Shown in pieces: positions 50,113 to 58,694 of a stretch of DNA of 64,000 nucleotides. Below the pieces are notes generated by a model. It was not told where the DNA came from. It saw only the letters and a list, made by a program, of their open reading frames with translations, and searched no databases. The translations under genes were made by a program, and so were the position numbers. This stretch comes from Nesterenkonia halotolerans (lineage in GTDB: Bacteria; Actinomycetota; Actinomycetes; Actinomycetales; Micrococcaceae). The DNA lies in assembly GCF_014874065.1 (NCBI RefSeq), contig NZ_JADBEE010000001.1:1984001-2048000 (forward strand), in the 5' to 3' direction. Position 1 is the first letter of the stretch. Each line of letters starts with the position of its first letter.

Positions 50113-53019
50113 ATGCCGGCAACCCAAGGCTGGATTCTCTCGGACCTGCTGCGCTCCCTGGGGGGCAGCCGTGGCGCGGCTGAGTCGAACGGACCAGACC
50201 CCGCCGCCCTGGAACAGCTCACCGCCGCCTGTGATGTGCTCATGGGTGACCTTGGGGAGGCCTCGATGCGCGCCGTCGCCGATCGTGCGCTGGCCTCCTA
50301 CCGAGACCTGGAGGACGACGCCGACCGGGTGACGTTCTTCAGCCACATGCTCACCTCCTACGCGGTGGACGATGACACGCTGCGCGAGGCGTACCAGCGG
50401 TGGGAACAGACCCACGGGCAGAGCGAGCTCGCCGACCTCTTCGACGCCAGCGAGCCCCGCCGACAGCAGCTGCTGCGCCGGTTGAACCACGCCGACGGCG
50501 CCACGCTGCATCTGGTCAACATGCGGGCCGATCTGCGCCGGCTCCTGCGCGAACACCCCGATCTCGCACCTTTGGACCGTGACTTCCGGCATCTGCTCAG
50601 CTCCTGGTTCAACCGCGGCTTCCTGCGCATGGAACAGGTGGGCTGGGATGCGCCCCGCGAGATGCGCCAACACCTGCTCGACTCCGAGAAGGTCCACCCC
50701 ATGCAGGACATGAACGATCTCAAGCGACGGCTGCGTCCCAAGGACCGGACCTGCTATGCCTTCTTCCATCCGGCCACCGGGGACCTGCCGCTGATCTTCG
50801 TGGAGGTGGCGCTGGTCAAGGGCATCCCCGGCGCCATCGAGCCGCTGCTTGCGCCCACCGAGGCGCTCTCTCCAGCCAAGGCCGACACGGCGGTGCTGTA
50901 TTCGATCAACAACGCGCTCGACGGTCTGGCGGGGATCTCCTTCGGCAGCCTGCTCATCAAGCAGGTCATCGATCAGGTCTCCACCGAACTGCCGCACCTC
51001 GAGAAGTTCGTCACGCTCTCTCCGATCCCCGGCTTCAGAAAGTGGCTGCACCAACAGCCAGCAGACTCCGGACGCACACCGCTGCGCGAGCTCGCCACCG
51101 AGCTTGAACGGCACGAGTCTGCCGCGGACCTCTCCGACGCCGAGGTGGAGGACCTGCGGAGCCGGCTCGCCTCCGCGCTGGCGCAGTACATCGCCCTGGA
51201 ACGTCGAGCCGACGGTCAGCCGCTGGATTCGGTGGCCCGGTTCCACCTGGGCAACGGGGCCACTGCCTGGCAGCTGCACTGGCCCGCCAGCACGGCCGAT
51301 TACATGTGGGACCAGTCCTATGGAGCCATGATCAACTACCGCTACGAGCCGGGACTGGTCGAGCAGCGGCACGAAGACTACGTCAGGAACGCCACGGTGG
51401 CGCTGGGAGCACGAGTCTCCCAACTGCTGCCCTCGGCAGACGCTCAGACCAGCAGCACGAAAGGAACCACTGCAGTGGAAGAACCAGCAACCGATCACAC
51501 GCTCAGCGGCATCTACCAGGGCTTCCTCGCCCGAGCCGAGGAGCAGCCCGACAAGACGCTGTTCCACCTGCCCGGTTCAGGGACGCTGTCCTACGCGGAG
51601 GTGCTGCACACCTCGCGGCGGATCGCCACGAAGCTCATCGGAGACGGCGTGAAGCAGGGAGACCGGGTCGCCGCGCAGGTGGAGAAGTCCCCCGAGGCCA
51701 TCGCGCTCTACCTCGCCACGCTGCAGATCGGCGGGGTGTACCTGCCGCTGAACACCGCCTACACCGGTGCAGAGATGGACTACTTCATGTCCGACGCCGC
51801 CCCGCGGGTGTTGGTCTGCGATCCGAGTCAGGCCGCCGATCACGTCCAGCGCGGTCGAGACGGCATCGTGGTCGAGACCCTCGGCACCACCGGGGAGGGC
51901 ACTCTGCTCGCTGCCGAGCAGGAACACCGCGACATCGCGCAGACGCGTCCCGAGGACCCGGGTGCGATCCTCTACACCTCAGGCACCACCGGCCGCTCCA
52001 AGGGAGCAGTGCTGACCCACGAGAATCTGGCGGCCAACTGCGTCTCACTGCTGCAGACCTGGGAGTTCACCGCAGAGGACGTGCTCATCCATGCGCTGCC
52101 GATCTTCCATATCCACGGGCTCTTCGTCGCCGTGAACATGACGCTCACCGCCGGCGCCTCGATGGTCTGGCTGCCCAAGTTCGACGTCGCGGATGTCCTC
52201 GACGCGATGACGAACTCCGCCGTCGGCGCCACCGTGCTGATGGGGGTGCCCACCTTCTACACCCGGCTGCTCGGCTCGGACCGGCTCGGCGAGGACACCT
52301 GCTCGAACATGCGACTGTTCGTCTCCGGATCGGCACCGCTGCTGGCCGCCGATCATGAGGCGTTCCAGGCCCGCACCGGTCACGCCATCCTGGAGCGCTA
52401 CGGGATGACCGAGACCGGGATGAACACCTCCAACCCCTACCGCGGAGGTCCCCGTCGACCGGGAACAGTGGGGCATCCGCTGCCCGGGGTCGAGGTGCGG
52501 ATCACCGACCGCGAGACCGGCGAGGCCCTGCCGCAGGGTGAGGTCGGCATCATCGAGGTGCGCGGCCCCAATGTCTTCGCCGGCTACTGGAACATGCCGG
52601 AGAAGACCGCCGAGGAGTTCCGCGAAGACGGCTTCTTCATCACCGGGGACCTCGGCACCCTGGACGAGCAGGGTTACCTGAGCATCGTCGGCCGGGACAA
52701 GGACCTGGTGATCTCCGGTGGGTTCAACATCTACCCCAAGGAGGTGGAGGGACTCATCGATGATCAGCCCGGAGTGACCGAGTCCGCGGTGATCGGAGTG
52801 CCCCATCCCGATCTGGGCGAGGGGCTCGTCGCCGTCGTCGTCCCCGCGCCGGAGGGCGCCCCCGATGAGGCGCAGATCCTCGGAGCCCTGGCCGGGGAGC
52901 TGGCCCGCTTCAAGCAGCCGCGCGCCGTCCGCTTCGTGGACGCGCTCCCGCGCAATGTCATGGGCAAGGTCCAGAAGGCCGAGCTCCGCAAGCAGTACAC
53001 CGACCTCTTCAGCGCCTGA
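50113..53019 (+). CDS. Malonyl-CoA decarboxylase-malonyl-CoA synthetase fusion
   Basis: A 968-residue fusion. Residues 1 to about 450 are malonyl-CoA decarboxylase, with the catalytic-type Ser303 (LSPIPGFRKW) and His378 (RFHLGNGATAWQ). Residues about 455-968 are a MatB-type acyl-CoA synthetase with YTSGTTGRSKGAVLTHENL, the AMP site YGMTETGMNTS, TGDLGTLDEQGYLSIVGRD and the terminal lysine motif NVMGKVQKAEL. It would turn malonate into malonyl-CoA and then acetyl-CoA. The ATG at 50113 is preferred over an upstream TTG because GAAGGAGG precedes it. An in-frame GTG at 51475 with AAAGGA could start a separate synthetase. The malonate transporter genes follow. Confidence 0.92.
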   Translation: MPATQGWILSDLLRSLGGSRGAAESNGPDPAALEQLTAACDVLMGDLGEASMRAVADRALASYRDLEDDADRVTFFSHMLTSYAVDDDTLREAYQRWEQTHGQSELADLFDASEPRRQQLLRRLNHADGATLHLVNMRADLRRLLREHPDLAPLDRDFRHLLSSWFNRGFLRMEQVGWDAPREMRQHLLDSEKVHPMQDMNDLKRRLRPKDRTCYAFFHPATGDLPLIFVEVALVKGIPGAIEPLLAPTEALSPAKADTAVLYSINNALDGLAGISFGSLLIKQVIDQVSTELPHLEKFVTLSPIPGFRKWLHQQPADSGRTPLRELATELERHESAADLSDAEVEDLRSRLASALAQYIALERRADGQPLDSVARFHLGNGATAWQLHWPASTADYMWDQSYGAMINYRYEPGLVEQRHEDYVRNATVALGARVSQLLPSADAQTSSTKGTTAVEEPATDHTLSGIYQGFLARAEEQPDKTLFHLPGSGTLSYAEVLHTSRRIATKLIGDGVKQGDRVAAQVEKSPEAIALYLATLQIGGVYLPLNTAYTGAEMDYFMSDAAPRVLVCDPSQAADHVQRGRDGIVVETLGTTGEGTLLAAEQEHRDIAQTRPEDPGAILYTSGTTGRSKGAVLTHENLAANCVSLLQTWEFTAEDVLIHALPIFHIHGLFVAVNMTLTAGASMVWLPKFDVADVLDAMTNSAVGATVLMGVPTFYTRLLGSDRLGEDTCSNMRLFVSGSAPLLAADHEAFQARTGHAILERYGMTETGMNTSNPYRGGPRRPGTVGHPLPGVEVRITDRETGEALPQGEVGIIEVRGPNVFAGYWNMPEKTAEEFREDGFFITGDLGTLDEQGYLSIVGRDKDLVISGGFNIYPKEVEGLIDDQPGVTESAVIGVPHPDLGEGLVAVVVPAPEGAPDEAQILGALAGELARFKQPRAVRFVDALPRNVMGKVQKAELRKQYTDLFSA
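51460..51477 (+). promoter_or_regulatory. Internal ribosome-binding site and GTG start at the fusion junction
   Basis: AAAGGA (51460-51465) is followed after 9 bases by GTG (51475-51477), in frame with the long protein and exactly at the linker between the decarboxylase and synthetase domains. Initiation here would give a 514-residue stand-alone MatB, the normal length for that enzyme. It may be functional or a relic of two fused genes. Confidence 0.5.
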
Positions 53020-53058
53020 GCGCAGCGAAGTCGTCAAACCCAAGTCAGGAGACAAACG

Positions 53059-53460
53059 ATGGTTCTCTATGGAGTTGCAGCGCTGGCGCTGTGCATGCTC
53101 ATAGGAATGCTGATCGGTGACGGTCTGGGCGTCCTGGTCGGAGTGGACGCCAATGTGGGCGGGGTCGGCTTCGCCATGATCCTTCTCGTGGTGGCCACCG
53201 ACAGGCTGCGCAAGCGCGGCCTGTTCCCCAAGCCCACCGAACAGGGGGTGCTTTTCTGGAGCGCCCTGTACATCCCGATCGTGATCGCCATGGCCTCCAC
53301 GCAGAACGTGGCCGAGGCCATCGGCGGCGGTCCCATGGCCGCCATCGCCGGGCTCGGGGCGCTCGCCGCGGGAGCCGCGCTGGTGCCCGTGATCGCCCGC
53401 ATCGGAGGTCAGTCTGAAGCGCTGCCACCGATGACCGAAGAAGAGAAGCAGGAGGCCTGA
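53059..53460 (+). CDS. madL: Malonate transporter subunit MadL
   Basis: A 133-residue membrane protein with about four helices. The segments GVAALALCMLIGMLIGDGLG, VDANVGGVGFAMILLVVATD and STQNVAEAIGGGPMAAIAGL match MadL, the small subunit of the two-component malonate/sodium symporter. The polar C-terminus is acidic (TEEEKQEA). It begins 39 bases after the fusion gene with GGAGACA upstream, and its stop is followed one base later by the madM start, so the two subunits are coupled. Confidence 0.9.
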   Translation: MVLYGVAALALCMLIGMLIGDGLGVLVGVDANVGGVGFAMILLVVATDRLRKRGLFPKPTEQGVLFWSALYIPIVIAMASTQNVAEAIGGGPMAAIAGLGALAAGAALVPVIARIGGQSEALPPMTEEEKQEA

Positions 53461-53461
53461 G

Positions 53462-54223
53462 ATGGAGATCGTCGCAGATGTGCTCGAACGCAACGGCCTG
53501 CTCTTCGCCTTCGTGGTGGTCGGAGCCCTCATGCTGCTCTCCGGGTGGCTGTCCAAGACGCTGACCAGGGGGCGGCTGCAAGGCTCCGCCATCGCCATCA
53601 TGCTGGGCCTGGTGCTCGCCTACCTCGGCGGCATCCAGACCGGCGGCGAGGACGGGCTGGCCGATATCGCGATCTTCAGCGGGCTGGGCCTGATGGGCGG
53701 AGCCATGCTGCGCGACTTCGCCATCGTCGCCACCGCCTACGGTGTGGATCTGCAAGAGATCAAGAAGTCCGGCGCCGCCGGCGTGGTCGCGCTGATCGCC
53801 GGGATCCTGGTCTCCTTCGTGGTGGGCGCCGCCGTGGCGGCTGCCTTCGGCTACACCGATCCGGAGTCGATGGCGACCATCGGCGCCGGTGCCGCGACCT
53901 ACATCGTCGGGCCGGTCACCGGCACCGCGATCGGCGCCAGCTCGGAGGTCATCGCCCTCTCGGTGGCGGCCGGGCTGATCAAGGCCGTGGTGGTCATGGT
54001 GTGCACCCCGCTGATCGCGCCGTTCATCGGGCTGAACAACCCGAAGTCGGCCATGGCCTACGGCGGTCTGATGGGCACCACCTCCGGCGTCGCGGGCGGC
54101 CTTGCCGCCACCGACAAGCGGCTGGTCCCCTACGGCGCGATGACCGCGACCTTCTACACGGGCCTGGGCTGTCTGCTGGGACCCTCGGTGTTCTACTTCA
54201 CGCTGGTCGGCCTCTTCGGCTGA
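53462..54223 (+). CDS. madM: Malonate transporter subunit MadM
   Basis: A 253-residue membrane protein with seven to eight helices. LFAFVVVGALMLLSGWLSKT, AYLGGIQTGGEDGLADIAIF, GAGAATYIVGPVTGTAIGAS and MAYGGLMGTTSGVAGGLAAT are conserved MadM segments. Together with MadL it imports malonate. It completes the malonate operon: GntR regulator (divergent), decarboxylase/synthetase fusion, MadL and MadM. A strong hairpin follows after about 40 bases. Confidence 0.92.
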   Translation: MEIVADVLERNGLLFAFVVVGALMLLSGWLSKTLTRGRLQGSAIAIMLGLVLAYLGGIQTGGEDGLADIAIFSGLGLMGGAMLRDFAIVATAYGVDLQEIKKSGAAGVVALIAGILVSFVVGAAVAAAFGYTDPESMATIGAGAATYIVGPVTGTAIGASSEVIALSVAAGLIKAVVVMVCTPLIAPFIGLNNPKSAMAYGGLMGTTSGVAGGLAATDKRLVPYGAMTATFYTGLGCLLGPSVFYFTLVGLFG

Positions 54224-54265
54224 GGCCCCAGATTCCAGACTGATACCTGGGACCCCCCCCCAGCT

Positions 54266-54313
54266 CGACGACGGCGGCCGCCCACCTGCAGAGGTGAGCG
54301 GCCGCCGTCGTCG
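54266..54313. terminator. Long bidirectional hairpin terminator
   Basis: A perfect 16-pair stem (54266-54281 with 54298-54313; left arm begins CGACGACGGCGG) continues, after one mismatch, into five more pairs (CACCT/AGGTG) and a GCAG loop. It lies between the madM gene and the convergent GH65 gene. A run of nine C residues at 54253-54261 precedes it. Confidence 0.88.
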
Positions 54314-54349
54314 TCTGGTCTGTGGGCCGAGACCGGGAGATCTTCCGGC

Positions 54350-57300
54350 TCAGACTCCGGCGGGCTGGCGCTGGTGGACCCGTGCCGAGTGGGCCAGCTT
54401 CACCGCCCACTTCTCGCCAGGAGCCAGAGTCTTGCGCGTGCCTTCGACGTTGACGTCGATGGGCTCCGCGGAGCCTTCGGAGAGGTTCAGCTCCACCGAA
54501 TCGTGGTTGATGGAGACCACGATGGGCTGGTTGCGGTAGCGCATCCGGAAGGTCAGCGCGGGCAGCTCGTCGGGCAGCAGCGGGTGCAGCCAGAGCGCGT
54601 CCGCGCGGGTCTCCACGCCGCCGTAGCAGCGCAGCACCATGTCCACCGTCCCGGCCATGGCGCCGAGGTGCACGCCCTCACGAGTGGTGCCGCCCTGGGT
54701 GTCGGCGAGGTCTGCTTCCAGCGCCTCCTTGAACAGGTTCCAGGAGCCGGAGCGGTCGAACCGCGCGGCGACCCAGCCATGGACGAGGCGGGAGAGTGTG
54801 GAGCCGTGCGAGGACCGGGCCAGGTAGTACTCCACGGTCTTCGCGAAGTCCTCCATGGTGAGCGTGTACCCCATGTGGTCCAGGGTCTCGACGAGCTCAT
54901 CTGCGGAGAAGATGTAGCAGAGCATGAGCACGTCGGCCTGCTTGGAGAGCTTGTACCGGTTCGTGGAGTCACCCTCGGCCTGCAGGATCAGGTCGAGCCG
55001 GCCGATGTTGCCGTACTTGGCGCGGTAACCCTCCCAGTCGAACTCTTCGAGGTCCTCGTAGCCGGCGAACTGGCTGATCACGTTGTCCTCGTGGAAGGGC
55101 ACATGCAGCCGCTTGGCGATGTGCTCCCAGTGATCCAGCTCGTCCTCGAAGATGTCCAGCCATTCGGAGAGCGGGTCATCGCGGCCGTCGAGGTCGCGCA
55201 CCAGCCGTGAGGTGTGGCGCAGCATCCAGGAGGTCAGCACATTGGTGTACGCGTTGTCGCGGACGCCCGCGCCATGGGCGTCGGGGTAACCGTCGTGGTA
55301 TTCATCCGGGCCCATGACGCCTTCGATGCTGAACCGGTCGGCCTCGGCGTCGTAGGTGGTCATGGAGACGAAGAACCGGGAGATCTCCACGAGGATCTCC
55401 GCGCCGTAGTCGGCGAGGAAGGTGTAGTCCTGCGTGGTCTCGAAGTACTGCAGCACCGAATACGCGATCGCCAGCGAGACGTGGCGCTGGCGGTGCGAGT
55501 TGTCCGGCATCCACATGCCCGAGCGTGGGTTCCACAGCTCGCTCGGGGTCTCCTCGCGCCCGTCGGATCCGGCCTGCCAGGGGAACATCGCCCCGTCATA
55601 GCCCTCGCTGCGGGCCATCGAGCGGGCCTCGCTGAGCCGCCGGTAGCGGTAGAGCAGCAGTCCACGGGTGAGCTCCGGCCGACGCAGCGTGAGCATCGGG
55701 TACATGAACATCTCGTCCCAGAAGAGATGCCCGCGGTAGCCCTCACCGGTGAGCCCGCGCGCCGGAAGGGTCGCGTCCAGGTCATGGCGCGCGCCGAAGG
55801 CGGTCTGCAGCACATGGAAGGTGTGCAGGTTCAGCGCCATCTGCTGGCGCGAGGGGTCCTGGCCGATGGAGACCGCGAAGCGATGCCACAGCACGCCCCA
55901 CATCTCCTCGTGATACGTCAGGATGGTGCGGAAGCTCGAGGAGCGCTGCACCTTCTTGACCGCGTTGTGCCAGACGGTGGAGATGGCGTGGTCGTGGGAG
56001 TTTGAGACCGCGGCGATCTTCTCCAGGATGACCGGCTTGCCGGATTCCAGCGCCAGCGAGATGTCGTGGCCGGCCACCAGCTCGCCCTCATGGATGGGGC
56101 GGCGCATCGGGTTGCTGGTGCCCGAGGTGGTCACCGAGGTGCGGGTGGCGAGGGCGATGCGCACCTGGGACTGGTTGGTCTGTGTCTCCAGCAGGACCGT
56201 GTCACCGTCGACCTCGCGGGACTGCACCGGGTCCAGGTGGTTGCCGGCGAGCTCACGGTCGGCGTCGACGTTGCGGTTGGCCACCCGGCCATCGATCATC
56301 GAGCGCACGTTGACGTTGCCCGACCAGTTCTCGGCCTCGAGCTTCATCTCGAGGGCGGCGATCTGCACGCCGGCCAGCGAGTGGAACTGGCGCATCGTCA
56401 CCTTGGTGCGCCGTCCGTGCAGGTCCTGATAGCGGGCGATCCTGGTGACCAGGCCGCGCCGCATGTCGAGCTCCTGGTGGTAGGCGATCAGCTCGGGGGA
56501 GCCGGGCAGCAGCGGAGTGCCGGCCTCCGGGGTGACCTGCAGGAAGGTCCAGTCCGGCACATTGACCATGTGCTCGGTCTCCACCGTCTTGCCCATCAGA
56601 TCGGTCTTGAGCCGGTTGAACACCCCGGCGATGTAGCTGCCCGGGTAGTGGGTGGCGTCGGCTGCGGTGCCGGGATAATGCCCGCGGGTGCCCCAGTAGC
56701 CGTTGGCCATGGCCATCAGCACCTCACGGGTGGGCTCCAGCTTCGGGTCGAACCCGTCATAGGAGAGCACCCAGTCCGAGTCGTAGGGGCGGGTGGTGCG
56801 CGAGGCGAGGTTCATCACGGCGAGGTCGGTGACGACGACGTCAGCGCCCGCCTCCTTCAGTCGGGCCGGGTCATCGCCGCGGTTGAGCCCGATGACCATG
56901 CCGAAGTCACCGGCGCGACCTGCCTGGACCCCGGAGGCGGCATCTTCGATCACGATGGCGTCCTGGGGCTCCACCCGCAGCAGCTCGGCGGCGTGGAGGA
57001 ACATATGGGGGTTCGGCTTGCCCGGCAGGCCCAGCTCCAGCGCGTCGGAGCCGTCCACGATCACGGTGAAGGCGTCCAGCAGTCCGGCGATCGTGAGCAC
57101 TTCGCGCCCATTGCGCGAGGAGGTCACCAGCGCGGTGGGGATCCCGTCCTTGCGCAGCTCTTCGATCAGCTCGACGGTGGTGGCGAAGACCTCGACGCCG
57201 TCGCGAGCGAGCACCGCCTCGAAATATCCCTGCTTGCGTGCCGCGAGCCCGTGGACGCTCAGCGTCTCGGCCGGGTCATCGAAGCGGCCCTCGGGCACCT

Positions 57301-57571
57301 CGAGGTTGCGAGCCTTCAGCAGGGAGCGGACTCCGTCCTCGCGCGGGCGCCCGTCGACATGGTTGAGGTAGTCCTCCTCGGTGAACTCGGGCTGCGGGGA
57401 TCCGGCGATCTCCGGCAGTGCGGCGTCGAAGAGTTCCTTCCATGCCCGTGTGTGAACGCCGGCCGTGTCGGTGACGACGCCGTCCATATCGAAGATCACG
57501 GTGCGGAAATGACGCAGCGCGTGGCGCTTGGCCTCGGCGCTGTGTCGGAAGGGATTCTCAAAGGGGTGCAT
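54350..57571 (-). CDS. HAD beta-phosphoglucomutase-GH65 disaccharide phosphorylase fusion
   Basis: A 1073-residue fusion. Residues 1 to about 255 are a HAD-type beta-phosphoglucomutase (nucleophile motif VIFDMDGVVTD; SSRNGREV; GKPNPHMFLHAAEL; IEDAASGVQAG). Residues about 265-1060 are a GH65 phosphorylase with the catalytic acid Glu757 (GVMGPDEYHDGYPD) and the phosphate-site segment near RSSHGSTLSRLVH. Together they would phosphorolyse a glucosyl disaccharide (maltose, trehalose, kojibiose or similar) and convert the beta-glucose 1-phosphate to glucose 6-phosphate. Mycobacteria have the two as neighbouring genes. The ATG at 57571 has GAGG upstream. The disaccharide specificity is open. Confidence 0.93.
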   Translation of the reverse strand: MHPFENPFRHSAEAKRHALRHFRTVIFDMDGVVTDTAGVHTRAWKELFDAALPEIAGSPQPEFTEEDYLNHVDGRPREDGVRSLLKARNLEVPEGRFDDPAETLSVHGLAARKQGYFEAVLARDGVEVFATTVELIEELRKDGIPTALVTSSRNGREVLTIAGLLDAFTVIVDGSDALELGLPGKPNPHMFLHAAELLRVEPQDAIVIEDAASGVQAGRAGDFGMVIGLNRGDDPARLKEAGADVVVTDLAVMNLASRTTRPYDSDWVLSYDGFDPKLEPTREVLMAMANGYWGTRGHYPGTAADATHYPGSYIAGVFNRLKTDLMGKTVETEHMVNVPDWTFLQVTPEAGTPLLPGSPELIAYHQELDMRRGLVTRIARYQDLHGRRTKVTMRQFHSLAGVQIAALEMKLEAENWSGNVNVRSMIDGRVANRNVDADRELAGNHLDPVQSREVDGDTVLLETQTNQSQVRIALATRTSVTTSGTSNPMRRPIHEGELVAGHDISLALESGKPVILEKIAAVSNSHDHAISTVWHNAVKKVQRSSSFRTILTYHEEMWGVLWHRFAVSIGQDPSRQQMALNLHTFHVLQTAFGARHDLDATLPARGLTGEGYRGHLFWDEMFMYPMLTLRRPELTRGLLLYRYRRLSEARSMARSEGYDGAMFPWQAGSDGREETPSELWNPRSGMWMPDNSHRQRHVSLAIAYSVLQYFETTQDYTFLADYGAEILVEISRFFVSMTTYDAEADRFSIEGVMGPDEYHDGYPDAHGAGVRDNAYTNVLTSWMLRHTSRLVRDLDGRDDPLSEWLDIFEDELDHWEHIAKRLHVPFHEDNVISQFAGYEDLEEFDWEGYRAKYGNIGRLDLILQAEGDSTNRYKLSKQADVLMLCYIFSADELVETLDHMGYTLTMEDFAKTVEYYLARSSHGSTLSRLVHGWVAARFDRSGSWNLFKEALEADLADTQGGTTREGVHLGAMAGTVDMVLRCYGGVETRADALWLHPLLPDELPALTFRMRYRNQPIVVSINHDSVELNLSEGSAEPIDVNVEGTRKTLAPGEKWAVKLAHSARVHQRQPAGV

Positions 57572-57738
57572 ATCTGCCTCACGCTGAGATGTCTCGAAGG
57601 TCGGATGGTCACCCAGGACAGGGAGGAGTCCGTGCGGGCACGGTGGTCCATCCTAGGGCTCTAGGGTCCACGATATACACCTGGCCGGTTCTCACCTATG
57701 GCGCAGGTCTCCCATGTGGGGGTGCTAGCGTCTTTGTC

Positions 57739-58683
57739 ATGGCGCGGCGCAGCAGCATCGAACTGACTTTCCGAGAGGTCACCGGCACCTCGAGTGACTC
57801 CTATGTGGCCGCAGGCGTGATCGTGGACTGGATCGACAAGACTGCCTACGCCTGCGCGGCCTCCTGGACGCGATCAGACTGCGTGACCTCCTATGTGGGA
57901 AACATGCACTTCACTGTGCCGGTCCCGCGGGAGACTCCGGTGACGGTGCAGGCCCGCGTGGTGCACACCGGTCGCACCTCGGTGCACATCCAGACCCGCG
58001 TGCTGATCCAGAAGGATGAGGGATGGGTGGTCTGCACGGAGTGCTTCATGATCTACGTGGCGGTCGGTGAGGACGGTGAACCCGCCGAGGCCGTGGCCTT
58101 CGAGCCGCAGACCGAGCTGGAGCGCCGTCGAGATCTGGATGCCTCCCAGCGCATGGTCTACCGCCGTGAGATGGAGGAGATCATCCAGGCGCTGCCCGAG
58201 GGCATGGGCACCTCCGAGGCGCTGACCATGCGCTTCCTGGCCGACACCGATGAGCGCTATCCCGATGGCAAGATCCGCGGCGGTGCGGTGATGAAGTGGA
58301 TCGACAAGACTGCAGAGATCTGCGCCCAGCGCTATTCCGGTCATGATGCGGCGGCCGTGCTCACCGGAGGCGTCCGCTTCTACCGGCCGATCACCATCGG
58401 AGATCTGGTGGAGGTCGATGCGCGGATCGTGCTCACCGGTGCGAAGTCCATGCACATCCTGGTCCGCGTCCGGGCCGGGGATCGCCGCGAGAAGCATCCC
58501 GCGGTGGTGGCCTATGGGCTTCCCGTGATGGTCTCACCGGACGGGACCGGCTCGGCGCGGCAGATCGCGCCCTGGGAACCGATCACTGACGAGGACCACG
58601 CCGTCGCGGCCCAGGCGCGGAAACTTCGTGACCTTCGCAATGCCACACTCCTGACGCCGAGCCCGATCACCTCACAGAACTAA
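57739..58683 (+). CDS. Acyl-CoA thioesterase with two hotdog domains
   Basis: A 314-residue protein made of two hotdog-fold repeats, about residues 1-125 and 150-285. Each opens with a similar helix motif (VIVDWIDKTAYACA and AVMKWIDKTAEICA), followed by the V(E/T)V(D/Q)AR-V-TG(A/R)(K/T)S-HI strands of the acyl-CoA hydrolase family. It hydrolyses acyl-CoA esters in the cytoplasm. The ATG at 57739 is the natural start; the frame is open for 50 codons further up through non-coding sequence. It is divergent from the GH65 fusion gene and is followed 11 bases later by a CPBP protease gene. Confidence 0.85.
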   Translation: MARRSSIELTFREVTGTSSDSYVAAGVIVDWIDKTAYACAASWTRSDCVTSYVGNMHFTVPVPRETPVTVQARVVHTGRTSVHIQTRVLIQKDEGWVVCTECFMIYVAVGEDGEPAEAVAFEPQTELERRRDLDASQRMVYRREMEEIIQALPEGMGTSEALTMRFLADTDERYPDGKIRGGAVMKWIDKTAEICAQRYSGHDAAAVLTGGVRFYRPITIGDLVEVDARIVLTGAKSMHILVRVRAGDRREKHPAVVAYGLPVMVSPDGTGSARQIAPWEPITDEDHAVAAQARKLRDLRNATLLTPSPITSQN

Positions 58684-58694
58684 ACTGGGACACG

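Noticed and set aside
52045..53601. A 518-codon antisense open frame over matB-madL-madM
   Set aside because: Covers three well-supported genes and shows no family features of its own.
54253..54261. Run of nine C residues before the terminator
   Set aside because: Lies in non-coding sequence; could be a natural or sequencing homopolymer and does not suggest phase variation of any gene.
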